Shown here one piece after another: positions 1 to 17,600 of a DNA stretch of 64,000 nucleotides. Position numbers and translations under genes: made by a program. This DNA is from Saururus chinensis. Taxonomy: Eukaryota; Streptophyta; Magnoliopsida; Piperales; Saururaceae. Numbering within the stretch: position 1 is the stretch's first letter; each line of letters begins with the position of its first letter. The notes below the pieces were generated by a model that made no database searches, was not told where the DNA came from, and saw nothing but the letters and a program-made list of their open reading frames with translations. Location of the stretch: the NCBI GenBank assembly GCA_035235625.1, contig CP141141.1:6190968-6254967 (forward strand). The letters are read 5' to 3'.

Positions 1-1245
1 AAATCAAGCATCAACAAGTTTAAGTCCAACCTTCTCCACCTTGGCTTGAAATCTCTCCAAACCAAAACAAGATCTAGGGTAGACAAGATAACATGTCCTA
101 AGTTTCAAGACCTGAACCAAACATACCAAAGGTGCACAAAACCATGTGCAAAAGTAATAAGAGGGTTGGATGAGGAAGTGAATCCCCTCAACATCCACAT
201 CCTCATTACTCAAACTAGTCTCATCGAATCAAGAACTGCATAATCAACAATACGAACTCAAATGCTCCCAATTCATATACCATCAAACTCCACTTGCATT
301 GGAGTGCCATCAACGAGTTTACTATAAGAAGAATTCAAGGATAAAAGTTTTTCTTATGTAATCACAACACAATCTTGTCCATATTGTGACTACCATCAAC
401 CACTCCACCTAGAACTTGACTTCTCTCCAAGAAATACAAGTTCTTCTAACAATGCCTCTCAAGACCAATCAACTCCTTTGCCTATAGCAATCTAACAACC
501 CTTTGATTCTAAAAGGCCAAATATAATCAATTTCTTCTTTAAGTTTGGGACATATCAAATATCACGCAACAACCAACTGCCTTCATGTTACCTCATGCAA
601 ATGTTACCTATCCCAAGTATTTTACAAGTTATGCTATCATCCATAAAATTCATATCATTGCCAAATTCCTTAATGCTAGAGAACAACCCCTTATTGAAAC
701 ACATATACTAGATACATTTTGAATATGAAATCCACTCATCATAATGACAATCTGATGACAAACCAAGAAATACAAGATCGACATCAACATTAACATCAAA
801 TTGTGCAACCCTAGCACTTGAGCTTTTCTTATCCTTGCATGGTAAATTAGGATAATAATCTTTCCTTTATATAATGCCCCTTCTTATGATAATAGGCATA
901 CTCATCAAGTCCAAGACATTGAATATCATGCAAGACACCAATTGTCATCATGTTACCTATCCCAAGTATTTTACAAGTGTATTGTTATCTGTAAGGATCA
1001 TATCATTGCCAACTTTCAGAATAGTACACGTATATTAGATACATTCCGAATCTAAAATCCACATATCATAATAGCAATCAAATGACAAACCAAGAAATAC
1101 AAGATCTTCAGACCCTAGCACTTGAGCTTTTCTTATTGTTGTATGGTATATTAAGATAATCTTTTTTTTAATGCCACTTCTTATATAATAGGCATACTCA
1201 TATGTCAAGATCCACTTCTTCTCATTAAATTTCACTAAAGGCAAT
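1..1245 (-). mobile_element. Degenerate Copia-type retrotransposon fragment with an internal duplication
   Basis: On the minus strand, 1035-1244 reads as a decayed gag zinc-knuckle region followed by the start of a Copia protease: residues like YEYAYY, then GSEDLVFLGLSFDCYYD, then WILDSECI, which resembles the Copia form WILDSGCS. The same stretch occurs again, more decayed, at about 590-915. Shared landmarks are the 'cctatcccaagtattttaca' block and the 'acaaaccaagaaatacaaga' block. The sequence to the left (1-590) is probably more of the same element, but I could not assign a domain there. Frameshifts and stops make it non-functional. Confidence 0.6.
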
Positions 1246-1493
1246 AAAATTGTACTATTGGATGTATCCTATTCTCATGCTTATCTTTCACCCTATATTC
1301 ATTATAGATCAAAGTTTAAATAAATATTTGGTCATATGCATATTATATGTATATTTTTGCCTTATTTTGGTAATCAAAATAATATCAAGTGATGTGTAAT
1401 TTTGAATCAAAGTAGTACATGTATATTGCTGAAAATCACATGTTGAAGATAAATCAAAACACAAAGACTTAAGAAGTGTTTTAAGAGATAAAA

Positions 1494-1533
1494 CACACAC
1501 ACACACACACGCATGTCATACACACACAAACAC
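1494..1533. repeat. (CA)n-rich microsatellite
   Basis: An imperfect run of CA dinucleotides, interrupted by short variant units. The flanks from 1246 to about 2780 are AT-rich and hold no recognisable gene. Confidence 0.8.
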
Positions 1534-2783
1534 ACTCACACTTAAGAATGATAGGATTTATCATATAAGAGTGTAGAAAGAAAATGAGTGAAAATGCACA
1601 AGTATACAAGTTCTTCATTTATGATCAATCACGGTTGAAACAAGATCGATCGAACATGAATTGTTTCTTGGTGTTGTAGCAATAATGTAGTAGGTTACTA
1701 TAGAAGTACCTTATCACCTATCGATCAAGGTATTATAGCCAGTTAATGTAGCGAACAATTGATTAGTTAATGTAGCGATTGATCAGTTATACATGATTTT
1801 CCATAAGATAGGTCATTTTGAGTAGAACTTTGTCTATTGAAAGTCTAACACCTAACTATATAAGGGGTGTTTGGATGTGGTAAAATACAAGTAGGAGCCA
1901 AAAAAAGTTAGAAAGAGATTTGTGATTCTTCTCTAGAATACTTTGAGCAATTAGTGCATTCATGACTATTGTTCATTGAAAGATTTATTAAAAAGAGGTG
2001 AGAGAACTTGATTCATAAGTAGTTTATGAATTAAGATTGAGAATTTTGAGTTGCTACATATCACAAGTTATCACACTTAAGGGTTGAAGAAAAAGCAAAT
2101 CAAGATAGACTTTGATTAAAACTTCAAATGAGATTGTATTAGTGAAGGAAGAGATTAAGAATATGTTAGAACGTATGAGGTCATATGTAATGTAATTGAC
2201 TAATTTTGATTATTAAAATTATGTCAAAACTTCATGAAAATTTTAATCTTTAGAGTTTGATTAGATTTAGTTGTGATCAAGTCAAATTTTGAGTTGAAAG
2301 ACTTGAAAAGTAGGAGTAGATATATTATGAAAGTTTATGGATGAAAACTACATTAAGTGGTGAAGATTCAAAGGTATGATACACACACTCATGTACACAA
2401 ATCACTTAGAATTAAGTCTAAACTTTTTGTTAGAGTGATTTTGAAAGTTTTAGGACATTCTAGGTCAAAGTCTTAAAAATTGTTCATAAGGGATTGATCA
2501 CCTTTGAACATGGGATTTGTAGAGATCGATCTTTTCATGATTATTTTTTACATTTTAAATTGAAGCATAAATCGATTGATTGATTGGCAATTTCGTTTAG
2601 GCAAAGATTGATCTATTGATTGATTGCTCAATTTCTTTTGAGGGTGAACTTACCTTGTTGGGTGCCATCAGGTTCTGCAAGTCATAGGTATACAATAATT
2701 GAGTTACTCATTCTACCCCATCCAATTCATTACAATTATAATATGCAATGCTTCCATGCATTTATATGGATTAAACCTTGACT

Positions 2784-4305
2784 TTGATACCAACTTGTCA
2801 CGCCCTAAGAATTTTAAACTCATTTTCCATAATCAAAACAACATAAATATATTTTTCAAAAAGTTTTATCAAACATTTGACAAGATATCTTGGGGAATGA
2901 GCCACTTGTTTTTTAACATACATTATAACACCCCTTCTAATTTTTAAATAAAATAAAATATAAAAAAACATTCAGGTTGGTTTATATAACAAGTGCCAAG
3001 GATCTCTATGTGTAGAAGAGTAATTTATTATATAAGGTTTAAAAATAATGGCATCTCATGTCTTTAAACATCAGCCAACACAAATATTTACACATACAAC
3101 ATTTCAAAAGAGTTGGGGAAAACAAACTACAAAAAATTTTCTTTGTTCTCCTCCTACTTTGCAGCTTCCTCTATGACATATGGGGGTAGCTGAGTACATT
3201 TATACTCAGTAGGTTGCATTAAATTCTACAAGCATACTAATCAAGAAATCTTTATCAATCATACTGTCATTTCATATAAATATTAAAAAATTATCTTTCT
3301 TCAGAATACACATTAATCTCATAGCTATGATATCTAGCAGTTTACTCTTGCACTCATGGGGCAAAGGAAGCTAGAAGGAAAGAGATTTTCTAATGATATC
3401 CCATATCCTATATGCGCCAAAGCCAAGTGTTGTAGGTATTTAGAATTATTATCTTAATAGTTCTTGGTTTACTAACCAAAGAACTATCCAGATAGTGCAA
3501 AAACCCCAAAACATATCTAAGCAAAATAAACTCATTTAGCAAACAAGAAATCAGAGTCTTTGAACTTACTGTAAAAGAATGTTTCAAAAATCGATTACTC
3601 CTAGAATAGCATAATTTAGAATTTACGAACCCCTACCTAGACTTTAGTTGAAGCTTTTCCTTGAGCTTTTCTTTATCTTGGAGTGTTTAATTCATGAAAA
3701 CAATCCCACCACCTTGTAGAACACACTCCATTTAGTCAGAAATAGTTTTTGAAATGGCTTAAATTGACTTAACATGGGTCATGAAAAGTTTTAGACGCAT
3801 AGAAGCACAAGAGAATGAGGGGAATTGTGAAAATTGTATGTTACCCCCTCACTATTTATACTAGTGAAGCGGTTTTGTGTATCACATGGTGGGCGGAATG
3901 GCCATGTGTTGTGCGGCCTACCGAATGAAGACAAGCCCACGTGCATCATGCGGCCTTATGGCTGCATGCCAAATGCTAGCATCAGACTTAAGCCAGCTGC
4001 ATCAATGTGAAACATAAATTAATTTTTTTCTATTTTCAATTCAAAATATTTTTTTAATTTTAAACGTTTATAACTTGCTCTTTCAAACTTAGATTCACTT
4101 GTTCACAAGTTTGTAGCCTATGATTTAGGCGTCCAATTTATACATTCTTAGGCTTAATATCTTTGAACCCTAGTAAAGATTTGTTTCTTTGAATAAATTG
4201 AGCTCAAAATAGTTTGAGTTTAAGAAAAATGATTACTTGACACAAAACTCGCTTATGGGCCAAAAAGTAATATTTTTCAAAACTTGGAAATTCTAGGTTG
4301 TTACA
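2784..4305 (-). mobile_element. Gypsy-type LTR with adjacent primer binding site
   Basis: Read on the minus strand this is an LTR that ends ...GGGCGTGACA at 2796, followed at once by TTGGTATCAAAG (2784-2795), a near match to the usual initiator-Met tRNA primer site TGGTATCAGAGC. The other end is TGTAACAACC at 4305, giving an LTR of about 1,510 bp with the quasi-inverted termini usual in plant Gypsy LTRs. The internal region should run leftward from 2784, but I see no intact gag or pol there. I infer a decayed element or a lone 5' LTR. Confidence 0.55.
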
Positions 4306-4650
4306 TGCACATATTTAAATTAGTGTTATATTAAATAAGGTCAAACCGCACCACAATCCAACAAGGTCTAGCCCGAGTACATGTCACATATATACAATAT
4401 ACAATAATGTAAGTAATTGACACTCGCGTACCTAAAGTCAAATACACACATACTAAGAGTTTAGTTAACAAAAGAGTCCTACATTAATCTACGAAGTCAC
4501 ATGTAGTCATTTCCAATTCACCAAGATCCCAACCCGATTACTTGTACTGTGAACCTACATCATAAGGATGTTGAGTATACTAATATACTTAGTGGGATGG
4601 CTATACAAGAACAATAACAATGTCAACAAATTCACAAATTAGGAGCATCA
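4306..4650. other. AT-rich spacer, probably LTR-derived
   Basis: No gene is seen. Text around 4560-4600 (a repeated 'tactta..tactta' phrase) resembles the LTR at 2796-4305 near its 'tactcagtagg' phrase, so this may be another decayed LTR of a related family. Boundaries cannot be set. Confidence 0.3.
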
Positions 4651-4651
4651 A

Positions 4652-8460
<3,809 letters not shown>

Positions 8461-8610
8461 TAGGCGGCTTATCAGTTATCTCCAAAGAACCCGGGTTGGA
8501 CCAAGATGTATGAGGGAGTGTTAGGTAAATTTGTTGGGTGTTCGGGCAACTTCCGTTGTTTTGTTCGTTTGTCTGATTCTGTAGCTGAGTGCGGGCTGAA
8601 GCCTTCTATC

Positions 8611-11600
8611 ATGGCGGACACCGGTTCCAGTCTCTGCATCCCAGACCTGGTCATTGCCCACAAGTTTCCGGAGGTGCGTTTTTCCGTCATTTCGTTCTGT
8701 TGATCTTGAATCTTTCGGGGAGACACTTGGATGAGTATCTGATTATTATGGGGACGGGCATTGATTTGCTTTTCTCCTCTTTCTTTTCTCGGAAATGACA
8801 ATTTTCGTGGATTAAATGACAGAATCATTGCTTGCAAATTAGATGAGTATTTTTAGCTTTACTTTGCTTACTGAACTGCTTTGACCAAGTTGTATGTTGG
8901 AATTTTTTCTTCAAACCACATGCGCTATTAGTATATTATTCCCTAAGCTATTATAACTTTGTGAAACTTTTCTGCTTTTGAATCTGGCTATATCTGTTTT
9001 AATCGTCTTTGATTGCTTTATCATAAAAAATGATTAATTTTTGCAAGTTATGAATCTGGAATGAGAAAAGAAAATTCCAATCAATAAATATTAAAAAAAA
9101 AATCCAATTAGTTAGCTGTTATCCTTTGTACTGAGAGAATTCAAACTAAAAATTCTGTTGAATCATGGTTTTAAGAATTTGATTTTCTTGTTGATGGAAA
9201 TATTAACATCAACGGTCATGGCATGGACCCGATTTCATTGAGTGGTAACATGGTCTTTGCTCTGCCACACAGCCCTAGTTAACCATTTCCATGTCAAACT
9301 TAGGCATGTCCAAGTGTCCTCTGACTATTCTCTTCTATGCTTTCATTTGTATATATTAATGGGCATAAAAATGTTAAATATCACTTAAAGTGTAGCAAAA
9401 CCAGCAAAATGATTTTAATTTTTTAATAATGAACAAAAAAATGGAGATGTTCTGAAACTCATGAATATACAACTATCACATAAAAAGAATGGAAATTAGA
9501 ATGATGGAGTATTTTTTTCTATTGATAAATAAGTAGCTTCCAAAATATTTGATTTCAGGCAAAGCATGACACATAATGCTAGTCATATGAGCTTACATAT
9601 TTTGCATTATATTATTGAAAAAAATTAGCTTTTAGCAAGACATTTAAGTGGCAGATTGGGCTGGCCTGGAAAGACTACTTCATTGACGCATTGCTGTTAA
9701 AAGTTTTGTTAGTTAAACAGGACGTTTGGAACTACAGCCTCTTTCTGAACTGGACATTTTATATTCTATGAGGCATCCAATGCACTTCACTTTTCAGTTT
9801 TTTGTACTGGTATAGTTAGCCTCGTTGTAATAATTGAAACAAAGAATGGATGGATGGACTTCCCATCTTCTGGTTCACTTACAAATTTGGCAACATCTTT
9901 GTTCACATTTCGTAACTATGAAACACTGCTGCTTTGAATAGGTATTGACTATATGGTGAATTACTTTTTCTCTTTCTTGTTAATATTAATTGGTGGACGG
10001 ACCATAGTTTTCCTACTCTGCCGAGTTTCTGGTGAACCATGGTATATTATGTAATTTCAAATTAACCATCAGCTAAGTTTGGATTTCATCCAGTTCCAGG
10101 ATCCAAATTGGCGAATGTAGGGCCAATTATTTTCTAGTAATTTCTAACTCTATGCTTGACTCCTCTATATTTCGTGACCTGTATCTTTCCTCTGTTTCAT
10201 GTAATGGATGCATAACAGACCTCATTCGCCTATTCTGACAGGTAGAACATTGAAGCATCTTATCTTTGATGTAGGATAGAGGTTGTTGGAACTTGATATT
10301 GGATTTTTTATTTGTTAGTATTGATTCTAATTTCTTCTTTTAATAGAGATGTAGTGCTTTATGCACTTGGCGTTGGAGCCTGTACTGACAATGCTTTGGA
10401 TGAGAAAGAGCTCAAATACGTGTACCATAAAGATGGTCTGCAATTTATCAAGGTTATACAATTTTGCCAGAAAATAGATGTCTCTGAATGCGTATCTAAC
10501 TATTCTAATCAATGAAACTATCAATAATCATTCAAAGGGATTATATGATGCCTGTATTGCCTTCATTGAGGCCATGAACCATACTGGAAAGTTTTTGTGG
10601 CATTCCACGCCCTCTTTCACTGCATGTGTAAACATTTTACACATACATATTTGTTTATTTGGGCTGTTACATGCCATCTTAATTTTATTATGGTCGATCA
10701 TGATCTAAATAATGTAGTGCCTTTTCCCAACAATTTTATGTCAGCAACATGGATGTTACGCCTCCAATCTAGCCTACTATGTGCCAACTCTTTCGTAAGA
10801 GATAATTCTAGTATGGTAATTTATTGATTCACAAGTTAAAATGTCAATCACTCTCTAGCATTTATAATCAAGAAGCTAGACTGAAAAACTCCAAAGCTTT
10901 TACCTGAATGATTGTAGATTGATTGTTTGTGCTCATTGACAATGCTCAGGTTTTGCCAACTTTTCCTGCCTTGTTCTGTTTCCGACTTGCTACTAGTCTT
11001 TCTGAGATTCCGGGATTGCAGTAAGTACCATCTTATTTAAATCATCTGCCCTTAAATACACTTTTTTTAATGCCCTTAAATGCATTTTAGGCCACTGTCA
11101 TTGACATAAGTTTGGACTCTTTGATGATGTAAATTGTCCCTTGCTTTTGAAAAAGCTAGTTTATAATAGTCTTTCTTTTCTCAGATTTGACCCGAGTCTT
11201 CTATTACATGGTCAACAGTATATTGAAATCTATAAGTCTTTGCCTACATCTGGCTGTGTAAGAATTTGGCTATGTTATCTATTTACTCCTTAGTGAACTA
11301 ACAATGTTTGCTATATCCTTTCTATCTCAGTACTAATTTGCATTATATGTGGTACTGATTCAGGTTCAGAATAAAGCAACAGTTGCTGGGCTACATGACA
11401 AAGGTATAATTTTCAGTCACTAAGGGTATGATTGAAACTTTCTGTTATCCTTCTCAAATAAGGATGTACTCATTTGAGCATCGTTGTTTTTGTACAAAAT
11501 TCCTAGAGGTCTTTGTGTAATGATGGTAGCATTAGTTTCCTCTTTGTAAACGGATCCTAAAAGGTGTTGGAAAAAGATTTTGCTCTTAACAGTAAATATT

Positions 11601-14600
11601 GGTTATGTTTCATCTTCTTTGTTAATTCTTGTTGTTACTACTGCTTGCATTATTTGTATTATTATTATGATTAGTATTATGAGTGCTACTTCTAATTCTA
11701 ATGTCACGACTACTGTTGTTATCATCATCATTTTGTTGTTGTTCTTGTTATTGTTGTTCTTGTTATTGTTGTTCTTGTATATCGTGCATTTCATAGTGGA
11801 GTTTGAGCATAACTTTTCTACAGGTAGTGTTAGGGTTGATAACTAACGAATCTCCTTGCATGTTGATCTGACTTGACTTGACTCGATTTGCTTGAAAGAA
11901 TTTTGACTTGAATGTTCTACATTCGCTAAACATATTTATAAATTTGATTTCTTTTAAATACATTTCTTGTTATGCATCTCTTATACTTTTTACAGTGTGA
12001 TAAAATATATATTTTAATGCTTTTCTTAGAAAATAAATTTTTTGAATATCCAACATATGTTTTTAACATGAAATAATGTGGAAACATAAAAAAATTGAGC
12101 TGGCTTGTCTTGACTCAACTTGGCTCGAAACCATACCGAGCTTAACTCGAGCTGGTGAGAAACTCAACTCAGCATGTCTGGTTATCACCATATGTAGTGT
12201 AACTATTTTCATTATGTTGGTTAATTTTCAGGTAAAGCAACTGTCGTTGAAATTGAAACAACTAGTTACGATAAAGTGACTGGCGAAGTTTTCTGCATGA
12301 ACAGGTAGTAAACTAACAAATAGCATTCATATCTGTGAAATGAGAAGAAACTTCTCCAATTCAGAGTGCATTTTCTAACTGAAATTGCAGGAGTACTATT
12401 TATTTACGTGGTGCTGGTGGTTTCTCGAAATCCACACCTTTATACTCATATTCTAAACACCCACAAAACCAGATCCTCCGAGTTGTGATTCCAAAATCGA
12501 AGCCTTTTTCAGTTTATGAGGAGTGCACACATCTTAATCAGGTATTTATAACTGAATGCATAGAAAAGCTTTAAAAGGTCTCCACTTATATGTAATTGAG
12601 AATGTGTGCCTTATTTGAGTGATCCGGTCTGCTTTCAAATGATTGAGCTTTTGATTCATTCATTCAAATATATTAAAGTGTGAAAGAAAAAATTAACATG
12701 AAGTTTGGAATGTTGAAGTTGAAGAGTGAGGAAATGCTTACTAGTAGGTAATGAATATTATTTAGGGAATTGTAAATGGAATATAAATTGTTGGTTTAAT
12801 TTGATCTGTTTTATGTCTGAATTTTTTTTGCAAAAATCACCTAATTAAGGGGTTATGTTCCCTTTAATGTAATTATCTCAATATGTAATAGAGAGTAAGA
12901 GATTCTGTATAACACCCGGTCTTTCTCTTATTTTAACTCTCCAACTGCCACGTTAAAACCCTATAAAACTCTGCCTTGACACAAAAAATCCTAAAACACT
13001 CCACTTTCTCCCTCATTACTCCTCACCATTCTTTTTTTCCCTAGGGCTCTGTTTCTTGTATATCATACTACTATATAAAGCAAGTTGAGTGATGATTGAA
13101 TTTTCAATTTTTGCCTATTTTACCCATGTTTTTTACACTTAAGTCTTATTTTACCCATCTTTTAAACTCAATTTAATTATTATTATTTTTTAATTGGAAA
13201 ATATTTATATTGGTCAAACTTCCTATATTGCCCTCAATTGGTTTGTGATACGAGGGTATGCTAGTAAAATTCTTTATTCAAATTCCTTTTATGGTTGCCA
13301 CATGTCAACATAATACTGGTTTCTAATATGACATGGGCCTTACTTTTTTAGGTTATTTATTTGCACTCTCAAATATGGATTTATGCATTTTTGGTATCAT
13401 TAGAAAGTCTTAGACAAGCTCTATCAAATGAGATCCCACATGAGTATATTTTCTCGAATGTTTTTTGGGTCTCACACCTAAAACATGCTTCTCGATATTA
13501 AATTTTTGCATTTTTACCTATAATACACTTTCGAATTTGCACATTCTTAATCTTTTAAAAACTCCCACCGAGCTCTATCAAATAAGACTTGCCACAAATT
13601 GGTCTTGAATATAAATGCAATGCTCCATGGCATGAAGTCCTTCAACACCATTGTCTTTGCCAGCCTGTGACTTAATATTAAGCCCACGAGATTTGGACTC
13701 ACAGTTGCCTCCTACAAGTTTCTATGAGTTAGTATATTACTTATAATTATATATGCATGTAATTTATGATGATTATGATCCTAAAAGCATGTATCTAACT
13801 ATAGCATAGAAGGGAGATCTTTGTTCAATACTCATATCATTTCCAATTTGTTGTATTTTTTCCTTGAAAAAAACCTTCCCATAGTTGCAACTCACTACAG
13901 CTCTGGGAAGTGGGCCATCAGATCATGGCATTTAACTTCCCGTAGCTGTATTTACACACATAATGCATGTGCATTCTGACTAGTTTATATTTAACTTCTT
14001 TGCCTCTGCATGTTGTCTTTCCCTACCCCCTCTTTTTGGTAAGTGTCCCTCCTTTCTTTTCTTTTATTTAGCAAACTTTGGTCTTTAGGTAATCGGGTTG
14101 TTGATTCGGTATGGGTTGCTAACCTTTGTGTGGTGTGGCTCACCAACAGATAATTAGCCTCTCTACCATTATCCACTTGTGTTAGAATATGAAAATTTTC
14201 TAAGCTTACACCCTTTCGGTGCCTTGCCATAGTACTCAACAATATGTCTCTTAATTTTTCAATTGACACAAGAAATGAATTACATTGAACTATACTTGGC
14301 ACCATGTACAAGATTAAGACAAGTACAAACAATTTTTAAGTCAATCTGAGTCATTTATGACCAAATTCTTAAATTTAATTTAACCACTTTTCTTTCTGTC
14401 TATAATGCTGATTAAATAAAAATTTATATCATGCAGATTAAAGTATAATGCTTAGAATTTGAAGAAGATTGAGTCTTCTTTTAATTGTTTTTTTTTTCGT
14501 TCTCAATGTTTCCATAATTTTTTGTTCATAGATCTATCACATCAAGTTTTTTCCTTTTTGATATGTATCACTCTTAGAGTTATATAGTTAAAAAAAGGTA

Positions 14601-17600
14601 TCAGGTACTAATGCAAAGTACATAACTTGCAAGCCTCGGTCTTGCCCTCATTTTTCATATTGCTACACAAAATAGATGTGCTTATTAACCTTACCAAAGA
14701 AATTTGTCTCTGTGCAACTGAGAATGGTATGACTAGTTAGCAGTTGGAGATGGTATATAGTACTAGGCCATGCTAACAGTAATGATATATATGACTCCAT
14801 TCCTCACAAGTTGAAGCTTTAATCTAAAAATTCATTTTAGTTTTAGCTAACATGCTTCTATGGATTTTATACAACGAAAGAGCGCTGAGCACAACTTTAA
14901 TAGATTTTTTTGCCTCTTCAAAGAGAATTTTATATTCATAGTTTATCTTGGCCCCACCTATGATTTTATCTTGGCTCTGTCCCTGATCCTAATTCTTCTT
15001 CTGAAAGCTTTCCTTCAGATGTACACACTTCGCAAAAATCAAAATTTGCTTATGAGCACTAATAAATTTCTTGTTAACATAGGATTTTTTGGAAAAAATT
15101 TTGAAGTTTCTGAGTACTTATTCCAGCATGGAGAAACAACTGTTTTGTCTGTTAAAGCAGAAGAATGCTTTTGAAAATAAAACCAGTTTCCTTCTTTTTT
15201 GTTTATTCTCTCCTTCTTTGGTGTGATGCCTTAGGATTCTTTTCCTTGAACATATTTATCACAAAAGTTAAGCCAAGTCTGTTGTATTGAACTCTTCCTA
15301 CTTGCCTACAAGAAGCACTCATTTAATAGCAATTATGGGACCGATCCCTCTTTTTTTAATTTTTTTTGTCTCTTGATTATGTTAGTTTCTTGCTTCTTGA
15401 GTAGCCTATGCCAACAGATTTCAAATAATAAAGTACAAAGACCATCAATTCTCTTTTTATTTATGTGCAAACAAACGTCGGTTTTTAATACCTGTCATTT
15501 ATGACTTGTTAGATAAAATTTGCAGATATATATATCTTAAATGTTAATGTGCAGGCATTGCTCTATAGGCTGTCAGGTGATTACAATCCTTTGCATTCAG
15601 ATCCCGCAATTGCAACTGTGGCTGGGTTAGTGCAAACTCACGACATTTTATGATGATTAGCTATATTGTTTTTGGTAAAAGCTAGCAAGCGACAGTGTAA
15701 ATCCCTTTTAAACGCTGTAGTTTCAATTCTTTCAGATGATGGTCCGGTAACTTTTAATATTTACACCCTTAACCAGGGTGTAAATGCCCCTTCAGTCCCT
15801 CGTGAATTCCACCCACCAGTCTGAATCTCCACTCCTCTCCCACCCTTGCATGAGACTTTTCCACCTTGTGTATCCCTCAGTCCACCTGTCCCATGCCAAA
15901 CCAGTTCTCCTGTCCCTCCATCACACTGACATCGCCCCACCTCATTTGACATTGGCTGCCTCCTCCCACTATGGACTCAAACATATGACCTTCCTCCTCT
16001 GACATTGATGCATCAACTCCAACATCCACCTTCAACTCCAACATCATGTTTCCTCACATGATTGTTTTCATTCTCAGATTTGCCTGTATTGGCAAGGTTT
16101 TATCCAGTTTTGGGTTCTTTCATTTTCTTCTGTTCTCTTCAAAAAAAATTCAGCCCAAATGAGTGCAAGCTTATTTAACAGTGATTTCTCATTCCATTTC
16201 GCATCATGTCCCCCTCCTCAATCATCTCATAATACCATTTCTACAACCTCTCAGAAATACACTCATAATATCATCCAGAGGGAAATATGGAAGAGAAGAG
16301 TCAGATGGGAGCTCAGCCCAGGAGGGACCCCGCGCAACAATAGGAAGAGCCGCTCCTATAGTAAAAAAAGTTGATTGGAGGTTGATGGCAGATGTAGGAG
16401 TCAATGTCTAGGCTGATCTGGGACTTGATTTTGAAGGAGACAACACTCTTTTGTAGTTGGTGGAGGGGTGGGGTTGTGCAGTATTGTCTGGTTAGCCATC
16501 ATGTGGCTTGTGGCACTAGAGTCTGGGATCTAGAGACTACAATGAGGTGCAGTGAATGAGCGACCAGCAAATTGGATGGACAAGGTGTCTGAGGAAAAAT
16601 CGCTCAAATCTCAGTAGTTGCAATTGGCAGCAGAGGGTCCACTACTGTGGCAGATTTGGCAAATAATACTAGAGTTTGGAGTGGCTAAACCAGGTGATTA
16701 GGGGGTATGATAGCTGCCCCTGAAGTCACCATGGAAGAAACCACCTCAGTTGAAAGACCTCCCACAACCACAAAACCGTGCGGTAGCCACCACGATATGA
16801 TTGGCCACTGCCACAGAAGAAGGTATTGGATGGGGGATGGTCACTAGTGCAATTGCTGAATTGAGCAACTGGAGAAGAAGATGGAGTAATAGTGGATTGA
16901 AGGTGTTAAAAAATACGAGGTCCCTGAGACAGAAGCAGAGCATAATAATATCTGGAGGAGAGATAATAAGCTCTAGTATTTGCGGGCATTGGAAATCAAA
17001 TCATAGTCGGTGGGAGTCTGATCAGTGATAACTAAAGAGTGGGCTATTTGTGTCCTATTAGAGATGAAATCAATAATGGAACGGTCGCCCTTTTGGATGG
17101 TTTGGAGTTGCTGGGGAAGCAAATGGAGACAAACATGAGAATGAGCTGCAAAAAGTCTTTCTAGGGAATACTAGATTTCAGCTGCAGTTGCACAATGAAT
17201 GGCGTGAGGTAGAATCAAAGAAGAGATTGTGGTGAATAGCCAAATTTTGACATGGTTATCAGTTTTGAACCAGAGAGAAAAAACAGGATTGGGAATGTGC
17301 AAACCAGTTTCAGAGATGATGGTTTGGAAGGAGGTTGGGTACCAAGCATGATGAAATCGGAGAGCTCATGACTGTGAATAATGTACAGAAATTGTGTTTT
17401 CCATAGAATGTTATGCTTGAGCTTGGTGGAAAGTAAAGAGAGGATTGGGGTGGTGGAGGGTTGAGAAGTAGAAAAGGGGCCAAGGGTAATGGTGGTGTAC
17501 GAAGAGGAAGGAGGGGTGGTTGCCATAGGATTGATTGGCTAATCTGATGCCCTATGAACAGAGGAAGGACTAAATGAAAAGAGGAAGGAGAAGAAATGAA

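Noticed and set aside
8472..8837. 121-codon minus-strand frame over ECH2 exon 1
   Set aside because: Antisense shadow; ECH2 exon 1 is supported by family similarity.
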